From Mercenaria mercenaria (lineage: Eukaryota > Mollusca > Bivalvia > Venerida > Veneridae), in contig NC_069375.1 of NCBI RefSeq assembly GCF_021730395.1, forward strand, positions 13,849,001 through 13,913,000: a stretch of DNA of 64,000 nucleotides, written 5' to 3'. The position numbers and the translations under genes are program-made. The first letter of the stretch is position 1, and every line of letters begins with the position of its first letter. Under the pieces are notes generated by a model. The model was not told the origin of the DNA and did not search any database. It was given only the letters and a program-made list of their open reading frames with translations. This document shows positions 55,501 through 64,000 of this stretch, one piece after another.

Positions 55501-58500
55501 GGCTGTGTCAGCTAAAGGTTTACCATTCAGGTCAAAAATGTATATCCCTGCTTTTTTAGTTTTGAGTTTTAAGCCTCATGTTCATTCCCTTTTGTCAAAT
55601 GAAGTCATTTTTTACGTGTAACATGTCACAAAATTCTTTACGCCAACTAGGTTGCCTTTTCCAGGACAGACTTGATTATCTAAAACATCATGAAAATACA
55701 GAATATTTCATATTACTCTCATTAGTGCCTTATTCCCTTTTTTTATCAAATATGTTATATCTATCTAATTAACGTCATTTGGTTTTGATGTCTTCTTTTA
55801 GATCACCTGGACTGCGAATATCTGAAATACTATTATGATCAACGTATAAAGAACCTTTCGGCGTTTTAGACACTGTCACTATCAGATTGAACATTTGAAT
55901 AATGGGTAAGAAATATAACAAGAAGGCCAAGATGGCCCTAGGTCGCTCACCTGAGAAACACACCATAACAGTGTAAAAATATTCTGACCAATTATCATTA
56001 AAATTGGAGCAAAAAATCTTGAGAATGAATAAGTATTTTCTTTGCTTTGACCTAGTGACCTAGTTTTTGACCCAAGTGACCCATATTCGACCTTGATCTA
56101 GATTTTATCAAGGTTATCATTCTGACCAAATTGAATGAAAATCAAGTGTAAAATGTAGCCTCTATCGCATACACAAGTTCTTTCTTTGATTTAACCTAGT
56201 GACCTACTTTTTGACCCAGATGACCTCTATTCGAACTGGACCTAGATTTCATCAAGGCTATCATTCTGTCGGACCAAATTTCATGAAGATCAATTGAAAA
56301 ATACAGCCTCTATCGCATACACAAGGTTTCTTTTATTTGACATAGTGCCCTAGGTTTTGACCCCAGATAACCCATATTCGAACTTGACCTAGATTTCATC
56401 AAGGCAACCATTCTGACCAAATTTAATGAACATCCAGTGTAAAATGCAGCCCCTATTGCATACACAAGATTTTTCCTTGATTTGACCTAGTGACCTACTT
56501 TTTGACCCCGTAATCAAACTCAAAGTAGATTTTATCAAGGCAATCATTCTGACCAAAGTTCATGAAGATCAATTGAAAAATTCAGCCTCTATCATATACA
56601 CAAGGTTTGTTTTCTTTGATTTGACCTAGTGACCTACTTTTTGACCCCAGATTACCCAATATCAAACTTGGCCTTGATCTTCTTAAGATTATCATTTTGA
56701 TTTAATTTCAGGAAGGAAAAATACAGTCTCTATTGCATACACAATGTTTTTCTTTGATTTGACCTAGAGACCTACTTTTTAACCCCAGATAATCCATATT
56801 CAAACTTGACGTAGATTTCATCATGGCAATCATTTTGACTAATATTCATGAAGATTAATTGAAAAATACAGCCTCTATCGCATACACAAAGGTTTTCTTT
56901 GATTTGACCTAGTGACCTAGTTTTTTACCCCAGATGACCCATTTTCAAACACGACCTAGATTTTATCAAGATGATCATTCTGACTAAAATTTATGAAGAT
57001 TAATTGAAAAATACAGCCTCTATCGCATACACAAGGTTTTTCTTATTTGACCTAGTGACCTAGTTTTTAACCCCAGATAACACATTTTCACACTCGGCCT
57101 AGAAATCATCAAGGTAATCATTCTGACCAAATTTCATGAAGGTCAGTTGAAAAATACAGCCTCTATCGCATACATAAGCTAAATTTTGACAGACAACGAC
57201 AGACAGACGGACGACGGACGCCGGACATCGAGCAATCAGAAAAACTAAAAAGCTTAAAAAGCTAAAAATAAATATAAGTAAGCTTCACTAAAAAAAAACT
57301 AACGGCGGCCATTTTGAATGTTCTAAAAGAATAGAATTCAAGAGAGTTGTGACAATAGCTATTTAGGCACTGGTCACTATCAGATTGAACATTTGAATAA
57401 TGGGTAAGAAATATATTAAAAGAATATAAGACTTAGTAAGCTTTACTGAAAAACAACTAATGGCGGCCATTTTGAATGTTCTAAAAGAACAGAATTCAAG
57501 AGAGTTGTGACAATGGCTATACAGCCAGAAGTCTTGTATTTGTCCAATCCACCTCCGTGCAAAACTTTGTACTTTTTCCCGGTTTGTCTAGAGTTTTCAC
57601 ATGGTATGAAGGATTGAAACAAAGCCTTTCACAAAACAGTCGATGAGTGGCATATGGCGGTCATGAAAGTCGCCAAGAACTTTTGGTTCAGTGATTTAAT
57701 TATTTCTTTCCCTTGGGATCCTGGAGTCCTAACAATGTCTTTTCATGTATATGTTTCACCTAAACTCGAACCAGGGGGCATGGGAGGCACTTGACAGTTC
57801 ACAAATGTATATATACTTACGTGGATACAGCTTCGAGCATATCGGCGTATAGATTTGATTGCATTTCAATTTTTATTAAACGGACTTCTGCCGCTAGCTT
57901 TAATTATATGTACAGTTTGTACAAAATTACCTGTAATTGATCAAGTTTGTGGTTTTTAGTTACTCCTCCAGGTTTCAAAGTATCATTATACACAACAACT
58001 CTCTCTATTGCCACAATCTAAAATGCAATTTATGAAACCTTTTAAAATACACACGGTGAAGTTTAAAATGTTATAGTGCTAGGTTAACTGACAACCATTA
58101 TACACATGACTGTTGTTTAAAAACTGGAAATAACTAGAATCAACTCCAAAGACCCCATCTTGTAGTTTTAGTACGACATCCACATGATTAATTTCAAAAT
58201 CCAAAGATATTATATTTTATGATAATTTTAACCGTCATTCATGTTGGATACCTAAAATGAAGAGATAAAAAGATTGAAATTTTTCAATGTAAGGCGTAGC
58301 AACCGACTGACTGTTATAATAACCTTGAAAAAGAAGTCTTTGTATATTTTATAAAAAAAAAACAAGTATTTTCATAGAAAGAATGTTACAAAAGACGTAA
58401 AGAAGTCAATAAGATACACTTTTATTGCAAGAAATACACTTTATCCTAATAAACCCTGTCTGTTCAGTATTTGCTCGCATGACTTAGGTTATACTTCTTC

Positions 58501-61500
58501 AAACATGGTTTTGCTTTCAGAAAAAAACATCAATTCTGACAACGCTTCTATAAGATCTCGTAGACAAAATGGCCTTTGGAATGTTAACAAACAACACCTA
58601 TTTGACAAAGTGACTTACCTTTTGACCTCAGATAACTAGGTTTCGAACATGACCTAAATTTCATAAAGAATTTTTTCTGATAAAGTTTAAAGTCCTCTAT
58701 GGTGTAAGTACGGACTTACTGTAATTTGACCTAATGACATATTTTGAAGCCGTATGGCCAAGTTTCAATTTGACCTGGATTTCATCAAGACAAACAATCT
58801 AATAGGATCCATAAAAACCAGGTAAAATCATGGTTCTTGTGTTAAAAGAGAAAAGTGAATGTTATGAAAAATATTTTACTGCGCTGTGTGACTTTAAAAA
58901 CGAAACACTTTTTTGATATTCTGTCAAATAATATACCCCTGGTTTTATCAGCTACTGTTGTAAAGTATAGTAAGTATAGTAAGACATATGAAGTGTTACT
59001 GCGCAAGAGCGTTATCGAACGTTCATTAATTTAGTTCTTACTACAGTTGTTAATACAGTAGAGCTAACTGCACTCTACTGCCGGAGGTGAAAAAGTAGTA
59101 ATACAAATATGGTGGCGCCCATGGAAACATCCCTTACACATTTTAAATACTTTTGACAAATGAACAGTTCACATTACCATCTAAAATACTCTCCTCCACA
59201 ATCCGTTTGTTTTACGGACTATCTTTGAATAGCAATAAAGAACAGCTTATTGAATAAAACACTGAAAATGCTGTAATTTACAGCCCTTTCTCCGCCAGAC
59301 TGAAACAAGAGAATCCATGTTCACCCGCTAGTTGAACTATAGTTAAAATTCGTCATATTGCAAATATGAATTAAAAGTAGATCTATGACAGGAATAAAAA
59401 AAAACATACCATGTCCTTATATTTTGTTTTAAGACGTGATATCAATTCATTTAATTCTGACGTATTGCCCATCCCTTGGTACTCAAATATATAATTGTTT
59501 TGGATGACCTGAAAATAAAAAGGCAAAGACTTAACATACTGTAAAAACATTTGTTTCGTGGGCTTAACAATTTGTGTTTTTGATGAAAACGGATTTTTGT
59601 TACTGCATAAATCTGTGGATCAAATATAAGATAAATAGGAACACATTTTTGTAAGAATTTCATTTCATCGTTTGATGCAACCACTAACATTACAACATAT
59701 AGACATACAATAATCAAAATTGCTTCGTCAGATGAAATCAAAAAGTTGCTTGTTATGGAGTTAGTTGCACCAAAGAGGTAACCGAAAAATTTCAGTACGG
59801 TTTGAAAGGAAATTAAATCACAAATCCGAAAAAAAACATACTTATTCCCGCCATTTATTTTCGATTCTTCAACGCAATGATTAATCAACACATCACTAGT
59901 AGGGATATTGGGGAGCTTTACTGGCAGGTAAAATACTGTGTCCAGAGCAAACATAAATTCTTATGTATAAAGTCAAGTCAAAGAATACATCTCAATATAA
60001 CAAAACACACGTTTATCTCGAACAGCATGATACAAATAAAAAGCAATGAAATTGAATATTTAAGTAATTTAAACAGCTTCAATATACTTGTCGCAATTTA
60101 AAAATCTTTACAACTTTCCTCGTTAATACTTTTTTGTAATTTATGTTTCATTGTAACATTATTGTTTTCTTTGGATACAGGTTTTTTTTAAAAGTAATAG
60201 TTTTCAAAACTTTATATGTATCATAAATTCATAATTACCTCAGGATAACCCACATGACTACATGTATATTTTACGTTACCAAATTGAGAATCAACAAATT
60301 CATTCTAAAATAAGTATTTAAAGATTAAACTTTCCAACCTTCATGGAACCTATTTTTGTCAGTTTCCCTCATACATATGGATGGCTTTGTAGTTTCCTCT
60401 ATTCATTTATAAGCATGAACTTACGCACGCATACACTCGCGCACAAAAGAATTGTTTTCCTCTTTTTCATGCTCTTTCCTTTTCAATTTAATGCGTTCTC
60501 CGTAAAATTTATTAGTACCCAAGCAAATACTCAACTGAATATGTAAATATATATCTGCATTTTTTTTAATTTCGCTTTGCGAACAAAATTGGACTGTTGT
60601 AAATTTTATTGAATTAAAGTAATGTGTTAAATATAGAATGATTCAGTCATACATAATCATGAAAATTACTCATTTTACCCCATTTGAATGAAATAATTCA
60701 TTCTTAGTGTGTAAATGTCAACAGTTATGCATGCACAGTTTTATATATATTTAAATGTAATATAGTATAATTCTCTTTACAAATACATAAACCGTTTAAT
60801 AGTGTCAAAGACTACAAGCTCAATATACATGTACAAGTAAATTCCATTTGATGTAGAGACAAGTACGAAAGTTGCTGCAAAGTGCAGCAAAAGGAAACCC
60901 CGCGCCAAAAAAAAGCAATATGGAAGAGGATGTGATATAAAGATACTGGTGTCTTTGTTGTATACCCTAGGCAAACAGACAGTCTGATTGGGTTTCATGA
61001 ACGTGGAGAAAACATCGCCTTTGTAGTGTGAGCAGGATTTTTGTGGTTGTATTTAGTGACGTATTTATTGACTGTTCATAACCCATATGCGAAACTGACC
61101 TATAAGTTTCCGTGTATGGAATGAAATGTATTGAACACACAAAGTTGTGCTTAAATTCAGACTTGCGTAATTGTTCATCCTGAATGACTGAGTTTCAAGC
61201 ATAGCTCAGATGTTATCAAGACCATTATTTTGATAAATGTCTAGTCAGGAATGTGGGCTCTATATGAAACTTTCAAGTTAAATGATGAGGAAGGACTAAT
61301 ATGTACAATGAATGAAACACAACAAAACTTTATAACTTTGATATATCTGTATTCAAAAAATGTTTTTCCGTTGTAACATTTATACATTCTTAATACAATA
61401 ACCGCTTTGAAATACATTTTCCTTACATATTTCATACAGTCACGAGGGGAAGCTTCTACATCCTATGAGCAGTGTACCACTAAGGGTCAAAAAGCTTTGA

Positions 61501-61894
61501 AGAACAAGTACTATCAAACCATTTGATTCAACAATTCATTGCGGCCCATTTTGAAACAGATATCTCTTTACTTTGTGTAATATGATCTTTATCGTATACA
61601 TGTATGTATTTGGGAGTCTAAATACGAAATTTAAAGCCGAATACACATGGATTTTAACGTTCAAGTTGAAGATTAGTTGTATAAATGGGCTGCAAAATTA
61701 TGAAATTATAAAACAACATAATTGCTAACCTTGTTTAGAAGGCGGAAATTATTTACTTCCAAGTCTTGTATTATAATACCACTTTCATTCCATTTCATCG
61801 TTATAACAACTCTCCTTTCAAAATCGTTTGATGAAAAGCAGCAGGCAATACTTGTACACAATCCTTCAAATAAAATCAATATTAATTTATTCAT
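43176..61894 (-). CDS. Furin/kexin-type proprotein convertase relative, 13 exons
   Basis: Exons: 61730-61894, 60239-60304, 59410-59508, 57931-58017, 54350-54493, 54088-54182, 53815-53903, 47952-48346, 47451-47550, 46692-46798, 46367-46544, 43909-44204, 43176-43561. Phases agree except at exon 9/10. Domains in order: signal peptide and S8 pro-domain (exons 1-4), S8 catalytic domain (5-11), P domain (11-13), one membrane segment and a short cytoplasmic tail (13); about 735 residues if read through. Triad Asp173 (VTDVG), His220 (DHGDHCA) and Ser397 (GVSPATA) are present. The usual N of the oxyanion hole (furin ASGN) is PAGP here, and no R-x-K-R site ends the pro-domain. Exon 9 runs into TAA just before its donor, giving 412 residues without the P domain. 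Convertases cleave secretory precursors at basic sites; activity here is doubtful. Confidence 0.88.
43909..44204 (-). CDS. Convertase-like exon 12: P domain
   Basis: CVSKLEHVTINISFQTACGK, LQIVLASPDGTESVL and FWDEVAFGTYMLKI match the P (Homo B) domain '[34 protein letters not shown]...SWDEDPSGEWVLEI'. Phase 2 in, 1 out; strong sites at both ends. Confidence 0.92.
44210..45540. other. Intron sequence without recognised features
   Basis: AT-rich part of intron 11 of the convertase-like gene. I see no exon or repeat. Confidence 0.4.
45551..46000 (+). mobile_element. Penelope-like retroelement fragment (GIY-YIG domain)
   Basis: TCRKCNIKYIGEESQQAFCR with RIKSHRFDINHF, AIHFNSNGHSISDF, RLLKEMFWICKLGT and YPQGLN follow the CxxC...YVG...R...H...HF...GHS...E.FWI..L.T..P.GLN layout of the endonuclease at the C terminus of Penelope-like elements. 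The reverse transcriptase is missing, so it is a 5'-truncated copy, antisense in intron 11 of the convertase-like gene. The frame continues to 46111 without similarity. Confidence 0.75.
46367..46544 (-). CDS. Convertase-like exon 11: end of S8 domain, start of P domain
   Basis: VHSVFGYGLLNAGRLVTLAE matches furin 'VSHSYGYGLLDAGAMVALAQ'. Before it lies an insert of about 17 residues with three Cys (NECPHFEDENKCLCNVI) absent from typical convertases. The acceptor may be at 46545 or 46536; both keep phase 1. Donor CG|GTAAGT, phase 2. Confidence 0.8.
46692..46798 (-). CDS. Convertase-like exon 10
   Basis: RNMTLRDVQHLLVQASEP then VGKPGNNNFTLNGAGRY matches furin 'KNLTWRDMQHLVVQTSKP...NGVGR'. Phase 2 in, 1 out. 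It is intact in its own frame despite the upstream stop. Confidence 0.9.
47211..47345. repeat. Near-perfect hairpin in intron 9 of the convertase-like gene
   Basis: Arms of about 50 bases: 'gctggcattgtttcatgtac' and 'atgcaggcaaactggtagaa' are mirrored by 'gtcgatggttttaccaattt' and 'atgtacatgaaacaatgcca', around a loop of about 30 bases. It lies about 100 bases downstream of the broken exon 9. Confidence 0.85.
47451..47550 (-). CDS. Convertase-like exon 9: catalytic Ser, then a stop
   Basis: NNKCVTSFNGVSPATAQIAA then IIGLALE matches furin 'QKCTESHTGTSASAPLAAGIIALTLE'. The frame then reads TAA A before the GTATGT donor. Exon 10 needs a phase 2 entry but this exon leaves in phase 1, so one base appears to be missing between GAA and the donor. 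A real frameshift or an assembly error. Confidence 0.85.
47952..48346 (-). CDS. Convertase-like exon 8: core of S8 domain
   Basis: 395 bp, phase 1 in, 0 out. IDIYSNAWAPTD matches 'IHIYSASWGPED'; ENGRRGLGIIYVF matches 'GRGGLGSIFVW'; FANSIYTTAVNGVGQYGR matches 'YTNSIYTLSISSATQFGN'. The oxyanion-hole segment is PAGPVGN rather than ASGNGG, and the acidic Cys loop that follows in furin is shortened. Confidence 0.92.
49130..50300 (+). repeat. Degenerate minisatellite in intron 7
   Basis: About six loose units of 100-150 bases repeating 'gtgtgcatttattag', 'gcgtttatac(t/c)' and 'gtatatgcatgtatag'-like elements. Units are strongly diverged. Open frames across it have no recognisable content. Confidence 0.5.
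50300..51950. other. Intron sequence without recognised features
   Basis: Part of intron 7 of the convertase-like gene. Short frames on both strands (for example 51101-51397 minus) show no domain, signal peptide or splice context. Confidence 0.4.
51961..52138. mobile_element. Foldback MITE-like element
   Basis: Inverted arms 'ttatagcaaaagagtgtttt' and 'aaaacactcttttgctatca', inner arms 'ataatttcacgag' and 'ctcgagtgaaatt'. The ends 'aagaaataat' and 'attatttcgattct' match the element at 17790, indicating one family. Confidence 0.75.
52265..52422. mobile_element. Long palindrome, foldback element
   Basis: Arms of about 70 bases: 'gttactgtcttttgagaaag' and 'ggctagatatggtcc' mirrored by 'ggaccatatctagcc' and 'ctttctcaaaagacagtaaa', with a short centre. 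It lies 130 bases from the previous foldback. Confidence 0.85.
52635..52877 (+). CDS. Possible small secreted peptide, antisense in an intron
   Basis: 80 codons; from the second ATG (52722) the product is 51 residues: MTHAKRLFRILLSALISWN looks like a secretory signal, followed by MDCYGIKSTEDETELPIF and SAKRRYGVCI with two Cys and one basic cleavage-like site (KRR). No homology recognised, no promoter seen, and ORFs of this size arise by chance. Confidence 0.2.
   Translation: MSLMYSVCLPICNYHKKSFYNGNARRKRKMTHAKRLFRILLSALISWNIASGMDCYGIKSTEDETELPIFSAKRRYGVCI
53815..53903 (-). CDS. Convertase-like exon 7: catalytic His
   Basis: Phase 2 in, 1 out. HGDHCASLIASAYGNEIC then SSGIAFNATVV matches furin '[30 protein letters not shown]'. 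Catalytic His kept. Confidence 0.9.
54088..54182 (-). CDS. Convertase-like exon 6
   Basis: Phase 0 in, 2 out. EDAFCYNFINDSKNITPEFF onwards spans the furin 'ASFDVNDQDPDPQPRY' calcium-binding region, here poorly conserved. The junction with exon 7 creates D-HGDHCA. Confidence 0.75.
54350..54493 (-). CDS. Convertase-like exon 5: catalytic Asp
   Basis: 48 codons, phase 0-0. GVRRAWLLGYTGKGVTVAVT then DVGIHTGLVDLKNN matches furin '[27 protein letters not shown]'. The catalytic Asp is kept (DVG for DDG). Confidence 0.9.
55231..57530. mobile_element. Composite element with inverted ends enclosing a tandem array
   Basis: The left end (about 55231-55310, 'gtcacaactcgttggaattc', 'gaccgccat') is the inverse of the right end (about 57460-57525, 'atggcggccattttgaatgt', 'gaattcaagagagttgtgac'). 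A further direct copy of the right end lies at 57303-57355. 'cactatcagattgaacattt' occurs at 55876 and 57374, flanking the array. It lies in intron 4 of the convertase-like gene. Confidence 0.6.
55920..57240 (+). repeat. Tandem array, 'tttgacctagtgacct' family
   Basis: About ten units of roughly 115-120 bases: 'tttgatttgacctagtgacc', 'tactttttgaccccagat', 'gacctagatttcatcaaggc', 'aatcattctgaccaaatttc' and 'cagcctctatcgcatacaca'. Entry 'ctaggtcgctcacctgag'; exit 'gacggacgacggacgccgga'. A common bivalve repeat (recollection). Units are fairly similar, so younger than the copy at 34140. Confidence 0.85.
57931..58017 (-). CDS. Convertase-like exon 4: linker to catalytic domain
   Basis: 29 codons, phase 0-0. 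IVAIERVVVYNDTLKPGG then VTKNHKLDQLQ lies where furin has the 'DPKFPQQWYL' junction. Both splice sites are good; homology alone is weak. Confidence 0.65.
58590..58860 (+). repeat. Decayed pieces of the 'gacctagtgacct' repeat
   Basis: 'tgacaaagtgacttaccttt', 'gacctaaatttcataaag' and 'gacctggatttcatcaagac' resemble the array at 55920 but with many changes. Another trace lies at 61180-61250. Confidence 0.5.
59410..59508 (-). CDS. Convertase-like exon 3: end of pro-domain
   Basis: 33 codons, phase 0-0 between a strong acceptor (tttttattttcag|) and GTATGT donor. Ends SELNELISRLKTKYKDM where convertases carry the R-x-K-R autocleavage site; only KTKYK is present. Confidence 0.75.
60239..60304 (-). 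CDS. Convertase-like exon 2: pro-domain
   Basis: 22 codons, phase 0-0, acceptor cttattttag|, donor GAG|GTAATT. NEFVDSQFGNVKYTCSHVGY matches the furin pro-domain 'GQIFGDYYHFWHRGV' in spacing. Confidence 0.7.
61730..61894 (-). CDS. Convertase-like exon 1: signal peptide and start of pro-domain
   Basis: MNKLILILFEGLCTSIACC is a secretory signal; FERRVVITMKW and NNFRLLNK follow the start of the furin pro-domain (W-x-V-x-I...GF-x-N-x-G). Phase 0 donor AAG|GTTAGC. The plus-strand exon at 63545 ends almost identically. Confidence 0.75.
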
Positions 61895-62092
61895 TCTGAT
61901 TTTTAAGTTATTCAGTGTTATAGCTACGAATTTTGACTTCGCAAATAATATCCAATATACTTAAGTACTAGAAAGTGTCATGTTACGATCCAGTTATTTC
62001 TAGTGCGAATTTATTTACAATATTCTATTTTTATTCAGAAAACTACATTACACATATTTATTCTAATCTGAAGTTCACCGCACGTTGCCCAT

Positions 62093-62106
62093 CCCTTTTA
62101 TATATA
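62093..62106 (-). promoter_or_regulatory. TATA box of the convertase-like gene
   Basis: TATATATAAAAGGG on the minus strand, about 200 bases upstream of the ATG at 61892-61894. It is the only strong TATA element in the region and abuts the Ty3/Gypsy fragment that begins near 62110. Confidence 0.5.
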
Positions 62107-62109
62107 ACC

Positions 62110-62850
62110 GCATGAAGTAGTGTTCGTACACAGACCAAAATTCCCTCTCAGTGCACCAACACCATCGGATTTTATTACGGTACCATCTGATATGCAGTCG
62201 TACGTTCGTAAACAAATTGACAAACTGAATATATTTCGGACTGAAGTGAAACACAATATTACATCGTATCAGCAGAAAAAGACAGAAAGAGAAAATCTAA
62301 CAGAAAAATGCCCATCACCTTTCACCGGGAAATTATGCTTATCTTTCAATTGAAACAATAGGAACAGGACAAAAGCTTCAGGACAGATATTCAGGACCAT
62401 TTGTTGTTGCTAATCTTCCGAGTTCACATCCTCGTTAATCTGAAAAAAATCTTGATAATGGTCAGTTATTGAAAACTGCTGTTCACATTAATGACATATG
62501 TCAGAAAGCCAAACCCATCGTCATATTTCATGCCTAGTGTAGAATGCTGTGAGGCCAGTAAGCAGAATGAACATTTAATTGAGCGAAATGAATAACTAAC
62601 AGACCATAAGGAGGAAAAAATCACACCCCCTATCCGAGGATCATCCCATCAGAGGAAACAGCCAGATTGACTGTGAATTTGAGTGATGTGATGAGTAGAG
62701 ATGATGAAATGGATAATGGATATCACAAAATCAAAAGAGTTCTAGGACAGAAGTATGCAAATAATAACAGACAGTATCTTGTTCAGTTTAGAGGGGAACC
62801 AACTTAAAATGCTGTTTAGGTTCCTTTGAGAGCCATGAGCAAGTAAGCAT
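62110..62850 (+). mobile_element. Ty3/Gypsy LTR-retrotransposon fragment (fossil)
   Basis: Fragment of a pol gene end: a region typical of the integrase C terminus (SYVRKQIDKL; further on DRYSGPFVV) followed by a chromodomain-like segment (IKRVLGQKY...YLVQFRGEP). Clearly broken, with several interruptions and no other pol or gag parts; no LTR pair was found in the window. Old rather than recent. It fills much of the gap between the two divergent convertase-like genes. Confidence 0.65.
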
Positions 62851-62859
62851 TGTAACAGG

Positions 62860-63520
62860 TCAGAGAGAAACCGCCCCCTGTTATTTTTGATATTGAATAA
62901 TTAATGTCGTATGTTTGTGATGGCATTTTGTATAGTTGCAGAAGGCTTCTTAGTTCAAAAGGATATTTTACTGGAAAATGTCTGATTACAAATGGGCTTA
63001 CAGCCTCCTTCTAGATTTAAGCATATTCCTGTCATTGTGCATTAAACAATTACATTTTGATACCAAGTCGGGGTATTCTAAGACTTGTTATGTTCAGTTA
63101 CACTAGGACCCTGATAGATGTTTCATTTAGTGTGATTATAGCAAGAATTTATGACAGGCTCTGCTTATATTATGATGTATCATAACCTGGACATCTAGTT
63201 TGTACGTCAAATGTATTTTGATCATGTACATAACAACAAAACAACGTATCTGTTACACTTTGGTAGCGAATGACATGTAAAGTGGCATTTTCCTTCTGGT
63301 CGGGTGCCAGTGGAGCGCAAACGCTTTTTATACACCATTAATATTATGCCAGTACTCGTTAATATACAATATACAATCTGCGGTTAGTATTATTTTTTAA
63401 TTCTTTGTTAATATATATATCAACGTGTTGACTGTTTCTATTTATTTGTTATTGTATTAAATGCATGAGACGTTTCTAAATTTATCTGAAGGTCATTTTA
63501 CAAAATAAAAATACGCAGTT
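62860..63520. other. Intergenic gap before the plus-strand gene
   Basis: AT-rich, no gene or clear repeat. It could include the 3' end of the Gypsy fragment, but I see no diagnostic terminal repeat. Confidence 0.4.
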
Positions 63521-63544
63521 ATACGTATAAATTGAAATTAAGCA

Positions 63545-63700
63545 ATGGAGATTAACATGAATTCATACTCGCAAGTGCTCGTGATTTTATCTTTATTATC
63601 GTGTTCCCTAGCATTCGAAGAAAAGATAAAAACTACAAAGGATGACCGGGACAATATGCTAAATATTCTCTTGCAACACAACTTCCGCCTTCTGTATCAA
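63545..63700 (+). CDS. First exon of a secreted protein, likely convertase-like paralogue (partial)
   Basis: 52 codons: MEINMNSYSQVLVILSLLSC is a signal peptide, then FEEKIKTTKDDRDN and LLQHNFRLLYQ, and a phase 0 donor (CAA|GTAAGT). Exon 1 of the minus-strand convertase-like gene likewise ends NNFRLLNK in phase 0, and both share 'ttccgccttct' just before the donor. The rest of the gene lies beyond the window. A TATAAATT at 63526-63533 is too close to the first ATG for a normal leader, so start 63557 or another promoter is possible. Confidence 0.6.
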
Positions 63701-64000
63701 GTAAGTTGTTTACTTTGTGGGTGTTAATGTATTATAAGTCCTTCTTTTACACTTAATTTTTGGTTTATGTCATAATTCACCTCGTCACTTATAAGATAGT
63801 TTCAAGGATGAATAAGCGATAGTATTATATTTTATTTCTGCTCATTTAAATTAGATAAATTGCTTTATGAACTTGGTATATTTCAGTGCGGATATGTAAA
63901 AAATAAGTTATGATTATTGAACTTCGTTTAAATGGGTCGTGTTGGTGTACCTATAAAATAGACTGGCCCGGTTTATAGGTTGGTCAGGGCTACCGATATG

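Noticed and set aside
59451-59954. 167-codon minus-strand frame in the convertase intron
   Set aside because: A candidate exon at about 59853-59928 does not fit the phase between exons 2 and 3, which already join cleanly.

Overview
The window looks like nuclear DNA of a bivalve mollusc, probably a venerid-type clam (inference). It is AT-rich, with short coding exons in long introns bounded by GT..AG sites. It is dense in tRNA-headed SINEs, arrays of 'ggtcaaggtcac' and 'tttgacctagtgacct' units, foldback MITE-like palindromes and minisatellites. There are no bacterial operons, tRNA genes, rRNA or CRISPR.

Three host genes can be assembled by eye. (1) Minus strand, 25.16 to 1.68 kb: nine exons whose splice phases all agree and whose summed length is an exact multiple of three. 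They encode a 396-residue secreted protein: signal peptide, one EGF module, an apextrin C-terminal (ApeC)-like region over four exons, and a cysteine-rich tail I cannot assign. (2) Minus strand, 61.89 to 43.18 kb: a 13-exon furin/kexin-type proprotein-convertase relative with signal/pro-domain, S8 catalytic domain, P domain, membrane segment and short tail. The Asp/His/Ser triad is present. The oxyanion-hole Asn and the dibasic pro-domain cleavage site are not recognisable, and exon 9 runs into a stop that looks like a one-base loss beside its splice donor. The last residues and stop codon come from a SINE. (3) Plus strand, 63.55 kb to beyond the window: a first exon encoding a signal peptide that ends in the same residues and splice phase as exon 1 of gene 2, suggesting a head-to-head paralogue.

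Layout: 1-25 kb is gene 1, with introns holding minisatellites, SINEs, a mariner remnant and a 1.5-kb TIR element. 25-43 kb is mostly intergenic, with SINEs (one tail-to-tail pair), a decayed repeat array, and a duplicate of one ApeC exon at 36.2 kb. 43-62 kb is gene 2, with introns holding a Penelope-like GIY-YIG fragment, hairpins, foldback elements and a 2.3-kb composite array. 62.1-62.9 kb is a broken Ty3/Gypsy fragment between the two divergent convertase-like genes.

The most unusual features: two minisatellites in gene 1 are built from the 3' ends of the adjacent exons including their splice donors; the ApeC protein has a novel tail; and the convertase keeps its triad while losing other hallmarks.
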